The notes: generated from the letters alone by a model not told the origin. DNA of 33,869 nucleotides from JAEYFP01 sp047602645 (GCA_047602645.1 JASGGU010000039.1:1-33869), one strand, 5' to 3'; numbered from the stretch's first letter, positions 22,104-29,954 are shown. Made by a program: numbers and translations.

Positions 22104-24148
22104 TATAGTTCTCCCTCTTTCTGCATCATTTCTAAAGTATTTAAAAGAAGCTGCTTTGCTTCCTCTACAGTTACATTCGGTATCTGCGCACCGGCAATGT
22201 TCATATGTCCGCCGCCGCCCAGCTTTTCCATAATTATCTGCACATTGATCTCATCGATCGAACGGGCGCTGATATAAACCTTGTCCTGATAATCTGTCAG
22301 GACAAAGGACGCCTTAATGCCGCTGATATTAAGCAGCTCATTGGCCGCCTGAGCGCCGATAATCGTCGGACTTTCCACGCTGTCACTCGGAGAAACAGAG
22401 ACCGCGTATGCACTCTGATATACTTCCGCATGACGGACCGCTTCGGCCCTTGCTTTATAGTCTACCATATCATCCCTGAATAATTTGCGGACTCTTGTCA
22501 CATCGGCACCGTTTCTTCTTAAATATGCCGCAGCCTCAAATGTGCGAACGCCGGTCTTCGTCATAAAATTATTGGTATCGATCATAATCCCTGAATAAAT
22601 ACAATCCGCTTCAACAGGGCGTATTTTAACATCATCACTGATATATTGCAGAATTTCCGCAACCATTTCGGAAGCAGAGGAAGCATACGGCTCAATATAT
22701 GATAAAGTCGCATTTTCAATTTTCTCCGAGCTTTGTCTGTGGTGATCAAGTACAACAATCGAACTGCATTTTTCCAATAGCTCCTGACATTCCGTAAAAC
22801 TCGGCTTATTGACATCCACAACAATCAAAGCCGTCGTCATATCCGCCGCCTCTACAGCCTCCGTATTGTTTAGGAACAAATCCTCCTCATACTCGCCTGC
22901 GCCAAGCAGTCCATCCATAAGCGGACGAATCGAGGTTGTAATTTCATTGACCACAATATGCGTCTTTTTTCCAAATGTCCTGGCTGCCCTGTAAATACCA
23001 ACTGCTGCACCAAATGCATCAACGTCCAGAATTTTATGACCCATCACGATAATCTTATCACTGCCTTCAATAATTTCCTTTAAAGCGTGTGCCTTGACCC
23101 TCGCCTTGACGCGCGTATTCTTTTCAGTCTTTTGGCTCTTGCCGCCGTAGTAGGTGATGTCGTCGGGCCGCTTGATGATTGCCTGATCGCCGCCCCTGCC
23201 AAGCGCAAGATCAATCGCCGTGCGCGCATACTCATAATTCTGCTGATAGAAGCCTGTCTCAACACCAAAACCGATACTCAGCGTAACCGCCATCTCATTG
23301 CCGATATTAACCGTCTTTACATCCTCAAGCAGATCAAAACGTTTTTCAGCCAATATTCTTAAATATTTATTTTGTATAATGACAAGATATTTATCCTTTT
23401 CCAGCTTCTTCACAAGCGCATCCATCACCGAAAAATATTTGTTAATCTTTCTGTCAATCAGTGCAACGAGCAGTGACCGTCTGACCTCCTCGACGCTTTC
23501 CAGCGCCTCATCATAATTATCGATGTAAATCAGACCCGCAGCAAGCTTTTGTTCCTCGCTTTCCCGCTGCAGGCGATTAATTTCCGTTTCATCGAACATA
23601 AAGAACGCAATCAGATAACTGTCGTAATCCAAAGTCTCTACAATTGCCGATGCCGCCAGCATCGCTTCCATCGAAACCTTTTTCATACTGACCCGGTAAT
23701 CCCGTTCCTCATGATTGATCATCAGTTCTGTTTCGGCTTCAATTCCCGGAAGAATCCCCTTATGCATCTGCGGCAGCAAGGACATGATCGATTTGCGGTA
23801 GCCCTTTTTTACATGCAGCAATTGTTCAAACGCCTCATTGGTCCAGATAACCTTACCGGACTCATCCAGCAGTGCATACGGCAGCTCCAGATCCCGCAAC
23901 AGCTGCTTTTGAATCTGTCCGTACTGTGTCGCAAAACTGACAAGTTCGTTTACAACGAGCGTCCGATTCCTGAAATACAAAATAAGCGCAATCGAAATAT
24001 AAATGACCGTAAAGATACTCATCACAATACCGGCATAAAGATCAACAAAATACATAAAAGCATTGAAAATAACAATAAGAACCGTAAACCGCAAAGGCCA
24101 TTGAATATACGAGCGAATCTGACCCTTAAATTTTATTTTTGCGCTCAT
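22103..24148 (-). CDS. gdpP: Cyclic-di-AMP phosphodiesterase GdpP
   Basis: Membrane-bound phosphodiesterase that hydrolyses c-di-AMP and so affects wall integrity, osmotic balance and beta-lactam tolerance. The 681-residue protein has two N-terminal membrane segments (about 18-35 and 40-60) and a degenerate PAS domain (about 75-150). A degenerate GGDEF domain (about 160-330) has LGRGGDQ in place of an active motif. A DHH/DHHA1 module follows with His371, Asp375 and Asp377 (GHKILDVDAFG), Asp468-His-His (VVLDHHRQ) and GGGGHMNIAGAQ. The ATG at 24148 with AAGGAGT upstream is preferred to one at 24184. It heads the operon with rplI and dnaB. Confidence 0.95.
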   Translation of the reverse strand: MSAKIKFKGQIRSYIQWPLRFTVLIVIFNAFMYFVDLYAGIVMSIFTVIYISIALILYFRNRTLVVNELVSFATQYGQIQKQLLRDLELPYALLDESGKVIWTNEAFEQLLHVKKGYRKSIMSLLPQMHKGILPGIEAETELMINHEERDYRVSMKKVSMEAMLAASAIVETLDYDSYLIAFFMFDETEINRLQRESEEQKLAAGLIYIDNYDEALESVEEVRRSLLVALIDRKINKYFSVMDALVKKLEKDKYLVIIQNKYLRILAEKRFDLLEDVKTVNIGNEMAVTLSIGFGVETGFYQQNYEYARTAIDLALGRGGDQAIIKRPDDITYYGGKSQKTEKNTRVKARVKAHALKEIIEGSDKIIVMGHKILDVDAFGAAVGIYRAARTFGKKTHIVVNEITTSIRPLMDGLLGAGEYEEDLFLNNTEAVEAADMTTALIVVDVNKPSFTECQELLEKCSSIVVLDHHRQSSEKIENATLSYIEPYASSASEMVAEILQYISDDVKIRPVEADCIYSGIMIDTNNFMTKTGVRTFEAAAYLRRNGADVTRVRKLFRDDMVDYKARAEAVRHAEVYQSAYAVSVSPSDSVESPTIIGAQAANELLNISGIKASFVLTDYQDKVYISARSIDEINVQIIMEKLGGGGHMNIAGAQIPNVTVEEAKQLLLNTLEMMQKEGEL

Positions 24149-24219
24149 GATAACTCCTTTGGTATCCCGCAGACCAATCTGCATTTGTTCTGTCTGCGTT
24201 ATAAAACATTTATCATATG

Positions 24220-24248
24220 ATTATATCATTTTTTCCGGAAGTTCTCAA
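24220..24248 (-). promoter_or_regulatory. Sigma-A promoter of gdpP-rplI-dnaB
   Basis: On the minus strand TTGAGA (24243-24248), 17 bases, and an extended -10 TGATATAAT (TATAAT at 24220-24225). It predicts a leader of about 65 bases. Confidence 0.8.
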
Positions 24249-24339
24249 CCACCATACCTTGAAGTTTCTTCTCTTTCTCACCACTCTATTTTGATTTACA
24301 ATTGATCAAGCACTTCCGCAGCACAGATTTTGTTTTGCG

Positions 24340-24398
24340 CGCGAGTGCGCATCTTGCATAGAGTACTTTTGTGTAATAGAGGCCCTAATCCTATTACA
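24340..24398. repeat. Intergenic repeat copy 2 (conserved module plus hairpin)
   Basis: Positions 24340-24380 match 33 of 41 bases of 20145-20185. The closing TGTAATAG (24372-24379) pairs perfectly with CTATTACA (24391-24398), then continues through one G-U pair. The corresponding arms in copy 1 read TTTCATAG and CTATGAAA, so changes on one side are compensated on the other. Confidence 0.6.
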
Positions 24399-24407
24399 TA
24401 ATAAGAT

Positions 24408-24434
24408 CCGCCGGATAGCTGTCCTACCCGGCGG
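24408..24434 (-). terminator. Terminator of the acyl-CoA-ligase gene
   Basis: 11-bp stem with one G-U pair on the minus strand (24408-24418 with 24424-24434) and a 5-base loop, very GC-rich. ATCTTATTAT follows. It lies about 50 bases after the stop codon. Confidence 0.75.
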
Positions 24435-24482
24435 TTGATTTGTCAATTTAATTATTTTTCCCTTAGAGGACTTCCGTATCTA

Positions 24483-26117
24483 TCACCCGATATTTTGCGC
24501 TTCGATCAAACCCTTGCCGCCATACAGCTCACGCAGCTTCGGCTTTTCAATTTTTCCGGTCGGGTTTCGAGGAATCTCAGCAAAAATGATCTTGTGCGGG
24601 CGCTTGTAACGCGGAAGCCGATGACAAAATTCGTTCAAATCCTCCTCCGTTAAAATATAGCTCTGCTTCAGCTCCACAATTGCTGCGCTGACTTCTCCAA
24701 GCCTCTTATCCGGAAGTCCGATGACTGCTACGTCATGCACCGCTTCGTTGGTCCTGATAAAGTCTTCGATCTGCACAGGGTAAATATTTTCGCCGCCGCT
24801 GATGATGACATCCTTTTTTCTGTCCACGAGCAGTATAAACCCGTCCTCATCCTCACGTGCCATATCGCCTGTATAAAGCCATCCCTCTTCTAATACTTCC
24901 TCCGTCGCTTTTCTGTCATGGTAGTAGCCGACCATAACCCCGGGGCCCTTCACCGCCAGCTCGCCTACATCGCCCGCCTTCACCTGCAGGCGCTTTTCGT
25001 CTACGATCTTCGTCTCCCAGCCATAGCCGGCTTTTCCGATCGTACCGACCTTATGGATATTTTCTACACCAAGATGCACACAGCCGGGTCCGATTGACTC
25101 AGAAAGCCCATAATTTGTGTCATACTCATGGTGCGGGAAATAGTTCTTCCATTTCTTAATCAAGCTCTGCGGAACAGGCTGGGCGCCGATATGCATGAGC
25201 CTCCACTTAGACAGCTCATAATCGGAAAGCTTCACCTTGCCGCTTTCAATCGCCTCTAAAATATCCTGCGCCCACGGAACAAGCAGCCATACGATTGTGC
25301 AATGCTCCTTCGATACCGCATCCAGAATAAATTCCGGCTTTGTACCCATTAACAGTACGGCTTTGCTGCCGGAAAGCAGGCTTCCGAACCAATGCATTTT
25401 CGCGCCGGTATGGTACAGCGGAGGAATACATAAAAAGACATCGTCTCTCGACTGACCGTGATGATTCTGCTCCACTTTGCACGAATGCATCAGCGAACGG
25501 TGCTTATGTAAAATTGCCTTCGGGAAACCGGTTGTTCCCGAAGAAAAATAAATAGCGGCATCATCCTCATCCGTAATCGTAATGTCCGGCTTCCGGCTCG
25601 AGCAATTTGTCGCGAGGGAATTATAGTCATCCGCAAATGAAGGACAATTTTCTCCTGCATAAATCAACAGGCGGCCCTTGCTGAGTACATCCGCGATTTC
25701 TTCAATACGGCCGATAAAGGCCGGCCCAAAAATAAGAACATCAATCTGCGACAGCTTTGCGCAATACAGAATTTCTTCAGAAGAATAACGAAAATTAAAG
25801 GGAACAGCCAATGCGCCTGTTTTCAATACACCAAAATAAATCGGCAGCCATTCCAGACAGTTCATCATCAAAATTCCAACCTTATCTCCTTTTTTAATTC
25901 CCCTGGAAATCAAAAGATTGGCAAAGCGGTTCGCCTTCTCGTCGAAAACGCTCCATGTAATTTCCCTGCGGAAATGCATCTGCGGTGCCGGCTCGATCAG
26001 TTCATATTCCTTCCAGGTCACTCTGCGGTTCTCTTTAATTTCCGGATTAATCTCCACAAGGCAGATATCATCCCCGTATTCACGGCTATTTCTCTCCAGT
26101 AACTCTGTAATCGGCAT
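24483..26117 (-). CDS. Class I adenylate-forming enzyme, acyl-CoA ligase-like
   Basis: AMP-dependent synthetase that activates a carboxylic acid as acyl-AMP and normally transfers it to CoA. The 544-residue protein carries the family motifs in order: FSSGTTGFPKA (P-loop, 191-201), YGLSES, LYTGD, DRKKDVIISGGENIYP hinge region, and the catalytic Lys522 in PTGKIEKPKL. Resemblance is to medium/long-chain or aromatic acyl-CoA ligases of the CaiC/FadD13 kind; the acid is unknown. AGGGG lies upstream of the ATG. It has its own strong promoter with a 16-bp palindrome downstream, and a GC-rich terminator. It lies downstream of a dehydrogenase and a ROK regulator on the same strand, but shared function is not established. 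Confidence 0.9.
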   Translation of the reverse strand: MPITELLERNSREYGDDICLVEINPEIKENRRVTWKEYELIEPAPQMHFRREITWSVFDEKANRFANLLISRGIKKGDKVGILMMNCLEWLPIYFGVLKTGALAVPFNFRYSSEEILYCAKLSQIDVLIFGPAFIGRIEEIADVLSKGRLLIYAGENCPSFADDYNSLATNCSSRKPDITITDEDDAAIYFSSGTTGFPKAILHKHRSLMHSCKVEQNHHGQSRDDVFLCIPPLYHTGAKMHWFGSLLSGSKAVLLMGTKPEFILDAVSKEHCTIVWLLVPWAQDILEAIESGKVKLSDYELSKWRLMHIGAQPVPQSLIKKWKNYFPHHEYDTNYGLSESIGPGCVHLGVENIHKVGTIGKAGYGWETKIVDEKRLQVKAGDVGELAVKGPGVMVGYYHDRKATEEVLEEGWLYTGDMAREDEDGFILLVDRKKDVIISGGENIYPVQIEDFIRTNEAVHDVAVIGLPDKRLGEVSAAIVELKQSYILTEEDLNEFCHRLPRYKRPHKIIFAEIPRNPTGKIEKPKLRELYGGKGLIEAQNIG

Positions 26118-26154
26118 CTCTTTCCCCTATCTGACAATCTGTTATACTTTCATA

Positions 26155-26170
26155 CTGAAACGCGTTTCAG
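26155..26170. promoter_or_regulatory. 16-bp perfect palindrome, repressor operator candidate
   Basis: CTGAAACGCGTTTCAG is fully self-complementary and sits 13-28 bases after the predicted start of the ligase transcript. It looks like a LacI- or TetR-type operator. It does not fit the CcpA cre consensus because the central bases are GC, not CG. Confidence 0.65.
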
Positions 26171-26189
26171 CGTTTAATCATTAAAGCTA

Positions 26190-26218
26190 ACTATAACGTT
26201 TTCTCCTGCGATTGTCAA
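26190..26218 (-). promoter_or_regulatory. Sigma-A promoter of the acyl-CoA-ligase gene
   Basis: On the minus strand a perfect -35 TTGACA (26213-26218), 17 bases, and TATAGT (26190-26195). The leader is about 65 bases and contains the operator at 26155-26170. Confidence 0.82.
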
Positions 26219-26234
26219 TATACTCGCCGATTTT

Positions 26235-27260
26235 CTATTCCTGCACCTTGATAATTACTTTCATCGTTGTTTCCCTGTTTTCATCTATATATTCGTATGC
26301 TTTTTGATATTCTACAAATGGGAATACTTTTGAAATCAGCGGCTCAAGCTTAACCTTCTTCTCACTGACCAGCCTGATTGCAGCTACATAATCCTCATGC
26401 CGATACATCATTGTACTCTTAATATCCAGCTCATGGTCGTTTACCAGGGCCAGATCTATCTTGGCCATACCGGCAAAAACTGCTACCAGAACGATCACGC
26501 TCCCCTTTCTGGCATATTTAATCGCCTGACCCATTGTAATATTGTTTCCTGCACAGTCGTAAATGATATCCGCTTTATCCGGTCCGAATTCTTGAATCAG
26601 TACTTCTCCGAAATCTTTTTTTCCCGTATTGACACATGCGTCAATGCCGCATTCCGCCGCCTTTTCAAGCCGCAGATCACTGATATCCGTTATCAGAACC
26701 TTTGCCGCTCCCATTCCTTTTGCAACCTGCGCAACAAGGTTTCCGATCGGTCCTGCGCCGATTACCGCAATATTCATCCCGGCAACGTCACCCACTTGTT
26801 TGATTCCATGTACCGCAACTGCCAAGGGCTCGATCATTGCACCCTCTTCATAAGTCATTTTGTCCGGTATCGGGGTGACCTTCGATGCATCGACCGCAAA
26901 ATATTCCGATGCGGCGCCGGTAGTCTGAAATCCCATCACCTTCAGTTCTTCACACAGGTTATATTTTCCATTCCGGCAGGGGTGGCACTTTCCGCAGTAT
27001 ACCTGCGGCTCAATTGTCACTTTTTGACCGACTTTCAATGCAGTTACATCCGCTCCCACGCTTATGATCTCACCGGAGACCTCGTGTCCCTGTGTGATCG
27101 GATAGGACGTAAACGGATGTTCCCCGTGATATACATGGATATCTGAACCACAGATACCAATGTCCATCATCTTTACCAATACCTGTTCTGTTCCTGCTGC
27201 CGGTTTGGGAACCTCCCTGAATTTAACCTTTTTAGGACTCATCATAATTTGTTGTAACAT
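26235..27260 (-). CDS. Zinc-dependent alcohol/polyol dehydrogenase (MDR family)
   Basis: Medium-chain NAD(P)-dependent dehydrogenase that probably oxidises a sugar alcohol or similar secondary alcohol. In the 341-residue form the catalytic zinc ligands are Cys37 (GICGSD) and His59-Glu60 (GHE). The structural zinc site is Cys89/92/95/103 (YCGKCHPCRNGKYNLC), and the Rossmann motif VIGAGPIGN follows. It resembles sorbitol, threonine and L-idonate dehydrogenases; the substrate cannot be told. The ATG at 27260 is about 11 bases from GGGAGG; a GTG at 27269 lies directly against that site and is less likely. The ROK regulator gene lies immediately upstream on the same strand, and two dyads near the promoter suggest control by it. 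Confidence 0.9.
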   Translation of the reverse strand: MLQQIMMSPKKVKFREVPKPAAGTEQVLVKMMDIGICGSDIHVYHGEHPFTSYPITQGHEVSGEIISVGADVTALKVGQKVTIEPQVYCGKCHPCRNGKYNLCEELKVMGFQTTGAASEYFAVDASKVTPIPDKMTYEEGAMIEPLAVAVHGIKQVGDVAGMNIAVIGAGPIGNLVAQVAKGMGAAKVLITDISDLRLEKAAECGIDACVNTGKKDFGEVLIQEFGPDKADIIYDCAGNNITMGQAIKYARKGSVIVLVAVFAGMAKIDLALVNDHELDIKSTMMYRHEDYVAAIRLVSEKKVKLEPLISKVFPFVEYQKAYEYIDENRETTMKVIIKVQE

Positions 27261-27282
27261 ACTTTGCACACCCTCCCTTTTT

Positions 27283-27343
27283 CACTTTATTAAAGTGTTT
27301 AATTAAGTGATTTCACTATAACATGTCTCCTCCTTTTCTTCAA
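27283..27343 (-). promoter_or_regulatory. Promoter and two operator-like dyads of the dehydrogenase gene
   Basis: On the minus strand TTGAAG (27338-27343), 17 bases, TATAGT (27315-27320). CACTTTA-T-TAAAGTG (27283-27297) is a perfect 15-bp dyad downstream of the start. AGTGA-TT-TCACT (27306-27317) overlaps the -10. Both share AGTG/CACT cores and their centres are about two helical turns apart, as expected for cooperative repressor binding, perhaps by the adjacent ROK protein. Confidence 0.55.
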
Positions 27344-27350
27344 TCCATTT

Positions 27351-28505
27351 TCATATATTCTCCATATATTTTTCAATTTGATAGATTGCTGCTCCCAGAG
27401 CCGAGGATTCTATCGGATAACAGCAGCCTTTAAGATATTCAGCAGTATTGCCAAAGATATTTTTGGGCGCCGCTATTTTGCGAAGTCTCTCCATATATGG
27501 TTTTATGTAGCTGCCGACGTAACCCCCCAACACTACATCACAATCAAAGCACATCCTGAGAGTATCTGCCGCAATCGCCAAATTTTCCAGATATTGACCC
27601 CAGATCGCTTCATATTCCTGATTTCCATGTTCTAATTCTGTAAAAAACAGCCCCAGATCACCATCTGTATGGCCGGATAGAACCGATGCCGAGCAATATG
27701 CATCCAGACAGCCCTGCTTTCCGCAGTAACATTTCAACCCTTCCGGGTGAATGACCATATGCCCGAATTCGCCGCTGCGCCAGTTATCTCCTATAAATAC
27801 TCCCGGGCCCTCTTCTCCGTTTTCCTCCTTATTCTCCCCGACAACAAGCGCCCCTCCCACCGTATTGCTCAGTGACAAATAAACCAGATTTTTGGGCACC
27901 TCCGTATGAATACACTCCGTTAAAGCCGCCGCATTCGCATCATTCAAAACCACACTTGGATACGGAATATGCAGAAGATACGGCTTCAAAGGCTGGTCTC
28001 TCATTTTAAGGGCGTGAGAAAAAGCAATATGACTCCGGCTGCTGTCCACAATTGCCGGCAGCGAAAACCCAATACCCGTCACCGTTTCTCCCGTAAGGCC
28101 GCATTCTAAAAGAAACTCCGATAACATCTTACTTATTTCCTTAAAATAATCAACTTCGTTGCAAAAAACCATCCGCACTCTTGTATGATACAGTACCTCT
28201 TTGGAAAGATCCGTTAAAACCATCCCGATATGATTCCCGGTAATATCGATTCCCACAGCATGCGCAGCCGACTTCACCGATGCCAGCGCTTTCGCTTTCC
28301 TCCCTCCGGTGGATTCAAATTCTCCTACCTCTTCCACCAGACGGGAAGCCTTTAATTCATTCACCATCTGCAGGGCAGTCGGTACGCTCATGCCGAGCGT
28401 CCCTGCAATATCCGGTATCGATGTTTTATCGTTTTTATTGATAAACCTGAATACCCGGTTGCGATTTCCCCTCTTTATTTCTATGCTGCTGCTTTTTCGT
28501 TTCAT
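27351..28505 (-). CDS. ROK-family transcriptional regulator
   Basis: Sugar-responsive repressor of the NagC/XylR type. 384 residues with an N-terminal winged helix (about 12-62, TSIPDIAGTLGMSVPTALQM) and a ROK domain. The sugar-kinase-like LNDANAAALTE (about 187-197, Asp189) is present. The ROK zinc motif has His249, Cys259, Cys261 and Cys266 in GHMVIHPEG... CYCGKQGC. The usual GCLE after it reads GCLD, a conservative change. GGAG lies seven bases before the ATG. A 7-bp dyad (28521-28527/28542-28548) between promoter region and start may be an autoregulatory site. The downstream dehydrogenase is its most likely target. Confidence 0.92.
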   Translation of the reverse strand: MKRKSSSIEIKRGNRNRVFRFINKNDKTSIPDIAGTLGMSVPTALQMVNELKASRLVEEVGEFESTGGRKAKALASVKSAAHAVGIDITGNHIGMVLTDLSKEVLYHTRVRMVFCNEVDYFKEISKMLSEFLLECGLTGETVTGIGFSLPAIVDSSRSHIAFSHALKMRDQPLKPYLLHIPYPSVVLNDANAAALTECIHTEVPKNLVYLSLSNTVGGALVVGENKEENGEEGPGVFIGDNWRSGEFGHMVIHPEGLKCYCGKQGCLDAYCSASVLSGHTDGDLGLFFTELEHGNQEYEAIWGQYLENLAIAADTLRMCFDCDVVLGGYVGSYIKPYMERLRKIAAPKNIFGNTAEYLKGCCYPIESSALGAAIYQIEKYMENI

Positions 28506-28520
28506 ATGCCCGCTCCATCA

Positions 28521-28548
28521 GATTCCCCGTTTATGATTACCGGGAATC
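28521..28548. promoter_or_regulatory. Dyad upstream of the ROK gene
   Basis: GATTCCC (28521-28527) and GGGAATC (28542-28548) are perfect inverted arms separated by 14 bases, just upstream of the ROK ribosome binding site. It could be an autoregulatory operator or a leader hairpin. Confidence 0.35.
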
Positions 28549-28555
28549 ACTGATT

Positions 28556-28587
28556 GAAAAGACCAACTGCCGATTGGCAATTGGTCT
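28556..28587 (-). terminator. Intrinsic terminator of rpsF-ssb-rpsR
   Basis: 12-bp stem including one G-U pair on the minus strand (28560-28571 with 28576-28587), 4-base loop, then TTTTC. It lies five bases after the rpsR stop codon and precedes the ROK gene. Confidence 0.82.
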
Positions 28588-28592
28588 GATTA

Positions 28593-28868
28593 TTAATCCA
28601 TTGTGTAAGGCATCAACGCGATATGTCTCGCTCTCTTAACCGCTACCGTAAGCGCTCTCTGATGCTTTGCGCAGTTACCAGTAATTCTTCTCGGAAGGAT
28701 CTTACCTCTTTCGGATACATATCTTTTTAACAGATTGACATCCTTGTATTCAATTTCCTTATCTTTTCCACAAAATACACAAACCTTTTTTCTTCTGCGC
28801 ATTCCGCCTCTTCTTCTCATCGGAGAATCAGATCTGTCATTGTCACCCTGCGGTCTATTATAAGCCAT
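28593..28868 (-). CDS. rpsR: 30S ribosomal protein S18
   Basis: Small-subunit protein that pairs with S6 on the platform of the 30S subunit. 91 residues starting at the ATG with AGGAGGT seven bases upstream; a longer frame from 28922 would overlap ssb and is rejected. The S18 core is YKDVNLLKRYVSERGKILP followed by RRITGNCAKHQR. It has several cysteines (VCVFCGK and NCAKHQ), so it is the zinc-binding (C+) type of S18. The Arg-rich N-terminal tail is usual. Last gene of the operon. Confidence 0.97.
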   Translation of the reverse strand: MAYNRPQGDNDRSDSPMRRRGGMRRRKKVCVFCGKDKEIEYKDVNLLKRYVSERGKILPRRITGNCAKHQRALTVAVKRARHIALMPYTMD

Positions 28869-28890
28869 TTCTCTTACCTCCTGTTTCTGA

Positions 28891-29328
28891 TTAATTAAAT
28901 GGCAGCTCCTCATCAATTCCATCCGGAATATTCATGAAGCCGTCGCTGATTTCTGCTGCCGGTTCCGGTCTGGCAGGTGCAAAGCCGCCGTCGCCGGACG
29001 AAGCCGACTTGCTCTCTGCAAATTCCTGATCCTCTACGACAACATCTGTTGTATAAACCTTCTGTCCGTCCTTGTTTGTGTAGCTTCCGGTCTGGATACG
29101 TCCGGTCACAAGCACCTTCGTACCCTTTCTGAAATATTTCTCCGCAAACTCTCCGGATTTTCCAAAAGCAACGCAATTGATAAAATCTGCTGTCTGCTCA
29201 TCATTGTTTCTTTTGAATCTTCTGTCCACTGCCAGTGAATATCTTGCAATCGCTGTTGCACTGTCCCCTGAGGAATATCTCACCTCGGGGTCCCTTGTCA
29301 ACCGACCCATAAGAATTACTTTGTTCAT
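28891..29328 (-). CDS. ssb: Single-stranded DNA-binding protein
   Basis: Tetrameric SSB that protects single-stranded DNA in replication and repair. The 145-residue protein has the OB-fold (about 1-105, MNKVILMGRLTRDPEVRY at its start), a Gly/Ala/Pro-rich flexible tail and an acidic C-terminal tip, DEELPFN. That tip is the docking site for partner proteins, with one extra Asn after the canonical Phe. The ribosome binding site is weak (GAAAGAGAG). It sits in the classical rpsF-ssb-rpsR order with short gaps. Confidence 0.97.
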   Translation of the reverse strand: MNKVILMGRLTRDPEVRYSSGDSATAIARYSLAVDRRFKRNNDEQTADFINCVAFGKSGEFAEKYFRKGTKVLVTGRIQTGSYTNKDGQKVYTTDVVVEDQEFAESKSASSGDGGFAPARPEPAAEISDGFMNIPDGIDEELPFN

Positions 29329-29347
29329 ACGTACGCTCTCTTTCTGA

Positions 29348-29635
29348 TTATGCCTCTTGCTTAACGCATAAATATCTGATTACGTTTTCCATAATGCGAA
29401 CACGATTCTCGATTTCAATCGGGGCTGTTGTCTCAGCTTCAAACTGGATGAAGTAGTAGAAACCTTCTTTCATCTTCTGAACTTCGTAAGCTAATCTCTT
29501 CTTACCCCATTCATCAACGTTTGTCACTGTGCCGCCGAAACGGGTAATATAACCCTGAATCTTTTCAAAAGCGGCCGCCCTTTCCTCGTCTTCGATCTTA
29601 GCATTAAGAACAACGGCTAATTCATATTTGCTCAT
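29348..29635 (-). CDS. rpsF: 30S ribosomal protein S6
   Basis: Small-subunit protein that forms a heterodimer with S18. 95 residues, standard length, beginning MSKYELAVVLNAKIEDEERA; the core KMKEGFYYFIQFEAE and IRYLCVKQEA end are typical. AAAGGAGGT lies eight bases before the ATG at 29635; an in-frame extension to 29683 runs through the leader hairpin and is rejected. First gene of the rpsF-ssb-rpsR operon, possibly controlled by the S6:S18 complex binding its own leader. Confidence 0.97.
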   Translation of the reverse strand: MSKYELAVVLNAKIEDEERAAAFEKIQGYITRFGGTVTNVDEWGKKRLAYEVQKMKEGFYYFIQFEAETTAPIEIENRVRIMENVIRYLCVKQEA

Positions 29636-29659
29636 GCTAGTACCTCCTTTTGGTCTCTG

Positions 29660-29701
29660 GCCCCTCACCTGAATGAGGAGCAAGGAAATTATTACATTGT
29701 A
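29660..29701 (-). promoter_or_regulatory. rpsF promoter element and candidate S6:S18 leader hairpin
   Basis: Extended -10 TGATACAAT (TACAAT at 29696-29701) on the minus strand; no good -35. In the leader, 29660-29667 and 29674-29681 form an 8-bp stem with one G-U pair and a 6-base loop, just upstream of the rpsF ribosome binding site. An autoregulatory S6:S18-binding mRNA structure is known at this place in other bacteria. I could not confirm its conserved loop bases here. Confidence 0.42.
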
Positions 29702-29738
29702 TCACGAGATTACATGTTACCATAGATTTTTCAGCAAT

Positions 29739-29933
29739 TCAAGCCTTTTTTCGCAATTCCTTCGTATTTTTCTCAACAAGCTTTCTAGTAACCATGACCT
29801 GATGCCCGCACCCCATACATTTCAGCCGAAAGTCGGCGCCGACCCGCAAAATCTCCCATTCAAAACTGCCGCACGGGTGTTTTTTTTTCAGCCTCACTAT
29901 GTCTCCCACATCATAAATCAACTTTTCCGGCAT
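29739..29933 (-). CDS. DUF951 family protein
   Basis: 64-residue protein of the DUF951 family, small basic proteins widespread in Firmicutes and often encoded next to rpsF. It starts MPEKLIYDVGDIVRLKKKHPCG with the conserved HPCG and continues WEILRVGADFRLKCMGCGHQVMV. Cys residues in HPCG and KCMGCG could form a zinc-binding site. The ATG at 29933 has AGGAGG seven bases upstream; the ATG at 29939 is only one base from it. The cellular role is unknown; a nucleic-acid-binding or ribosome-related function has been guessed from context only. Last gene of the right-hand operon. Confidence 0.88.
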   Translation of the reverse strand: MPEKLIYDVGDIVRLKKKHPCGSFEWEILRVGADFRLKCMGCGHQVMVTRKLVEKNTKELRKKA

Positions 29934-29954
29934 ATTCATTCCTCCTGATCACCA

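Larger units (their letters stand above)
24149..24482. other. Intergenic region upstream of gdpP, 334 bases
   Basis: Contains, from left to right, a small GCAGA..TCTGC hairpin in the gdpP leader (24169-24182), the gdpP promoter (24220-24248), a nondescript AT-rich stretch, repeat copy 2 (24340-24398) and the terminator of the acyl-CoA-ligase gene (24408-24434). No gene is supported. Confidence 0.6.

Noticed and set aside
23549..24220. 223-codon open frame on the plus strand
   Set aside because: Antisense to gdpP and running through its promoter; no recognisable domain.
26155..26170. CcpA cre site
   Set aside because: The palindrome has central GC where cre has CG, and position 6 onward does not fit the consensus. 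Kept as a generic repressor operator.
26397..27146. 249-codon open frame on the plus strand
   Set aside because: Antisense shadow of the zinc dehydrogenase gene with unusual composition and no motifs.
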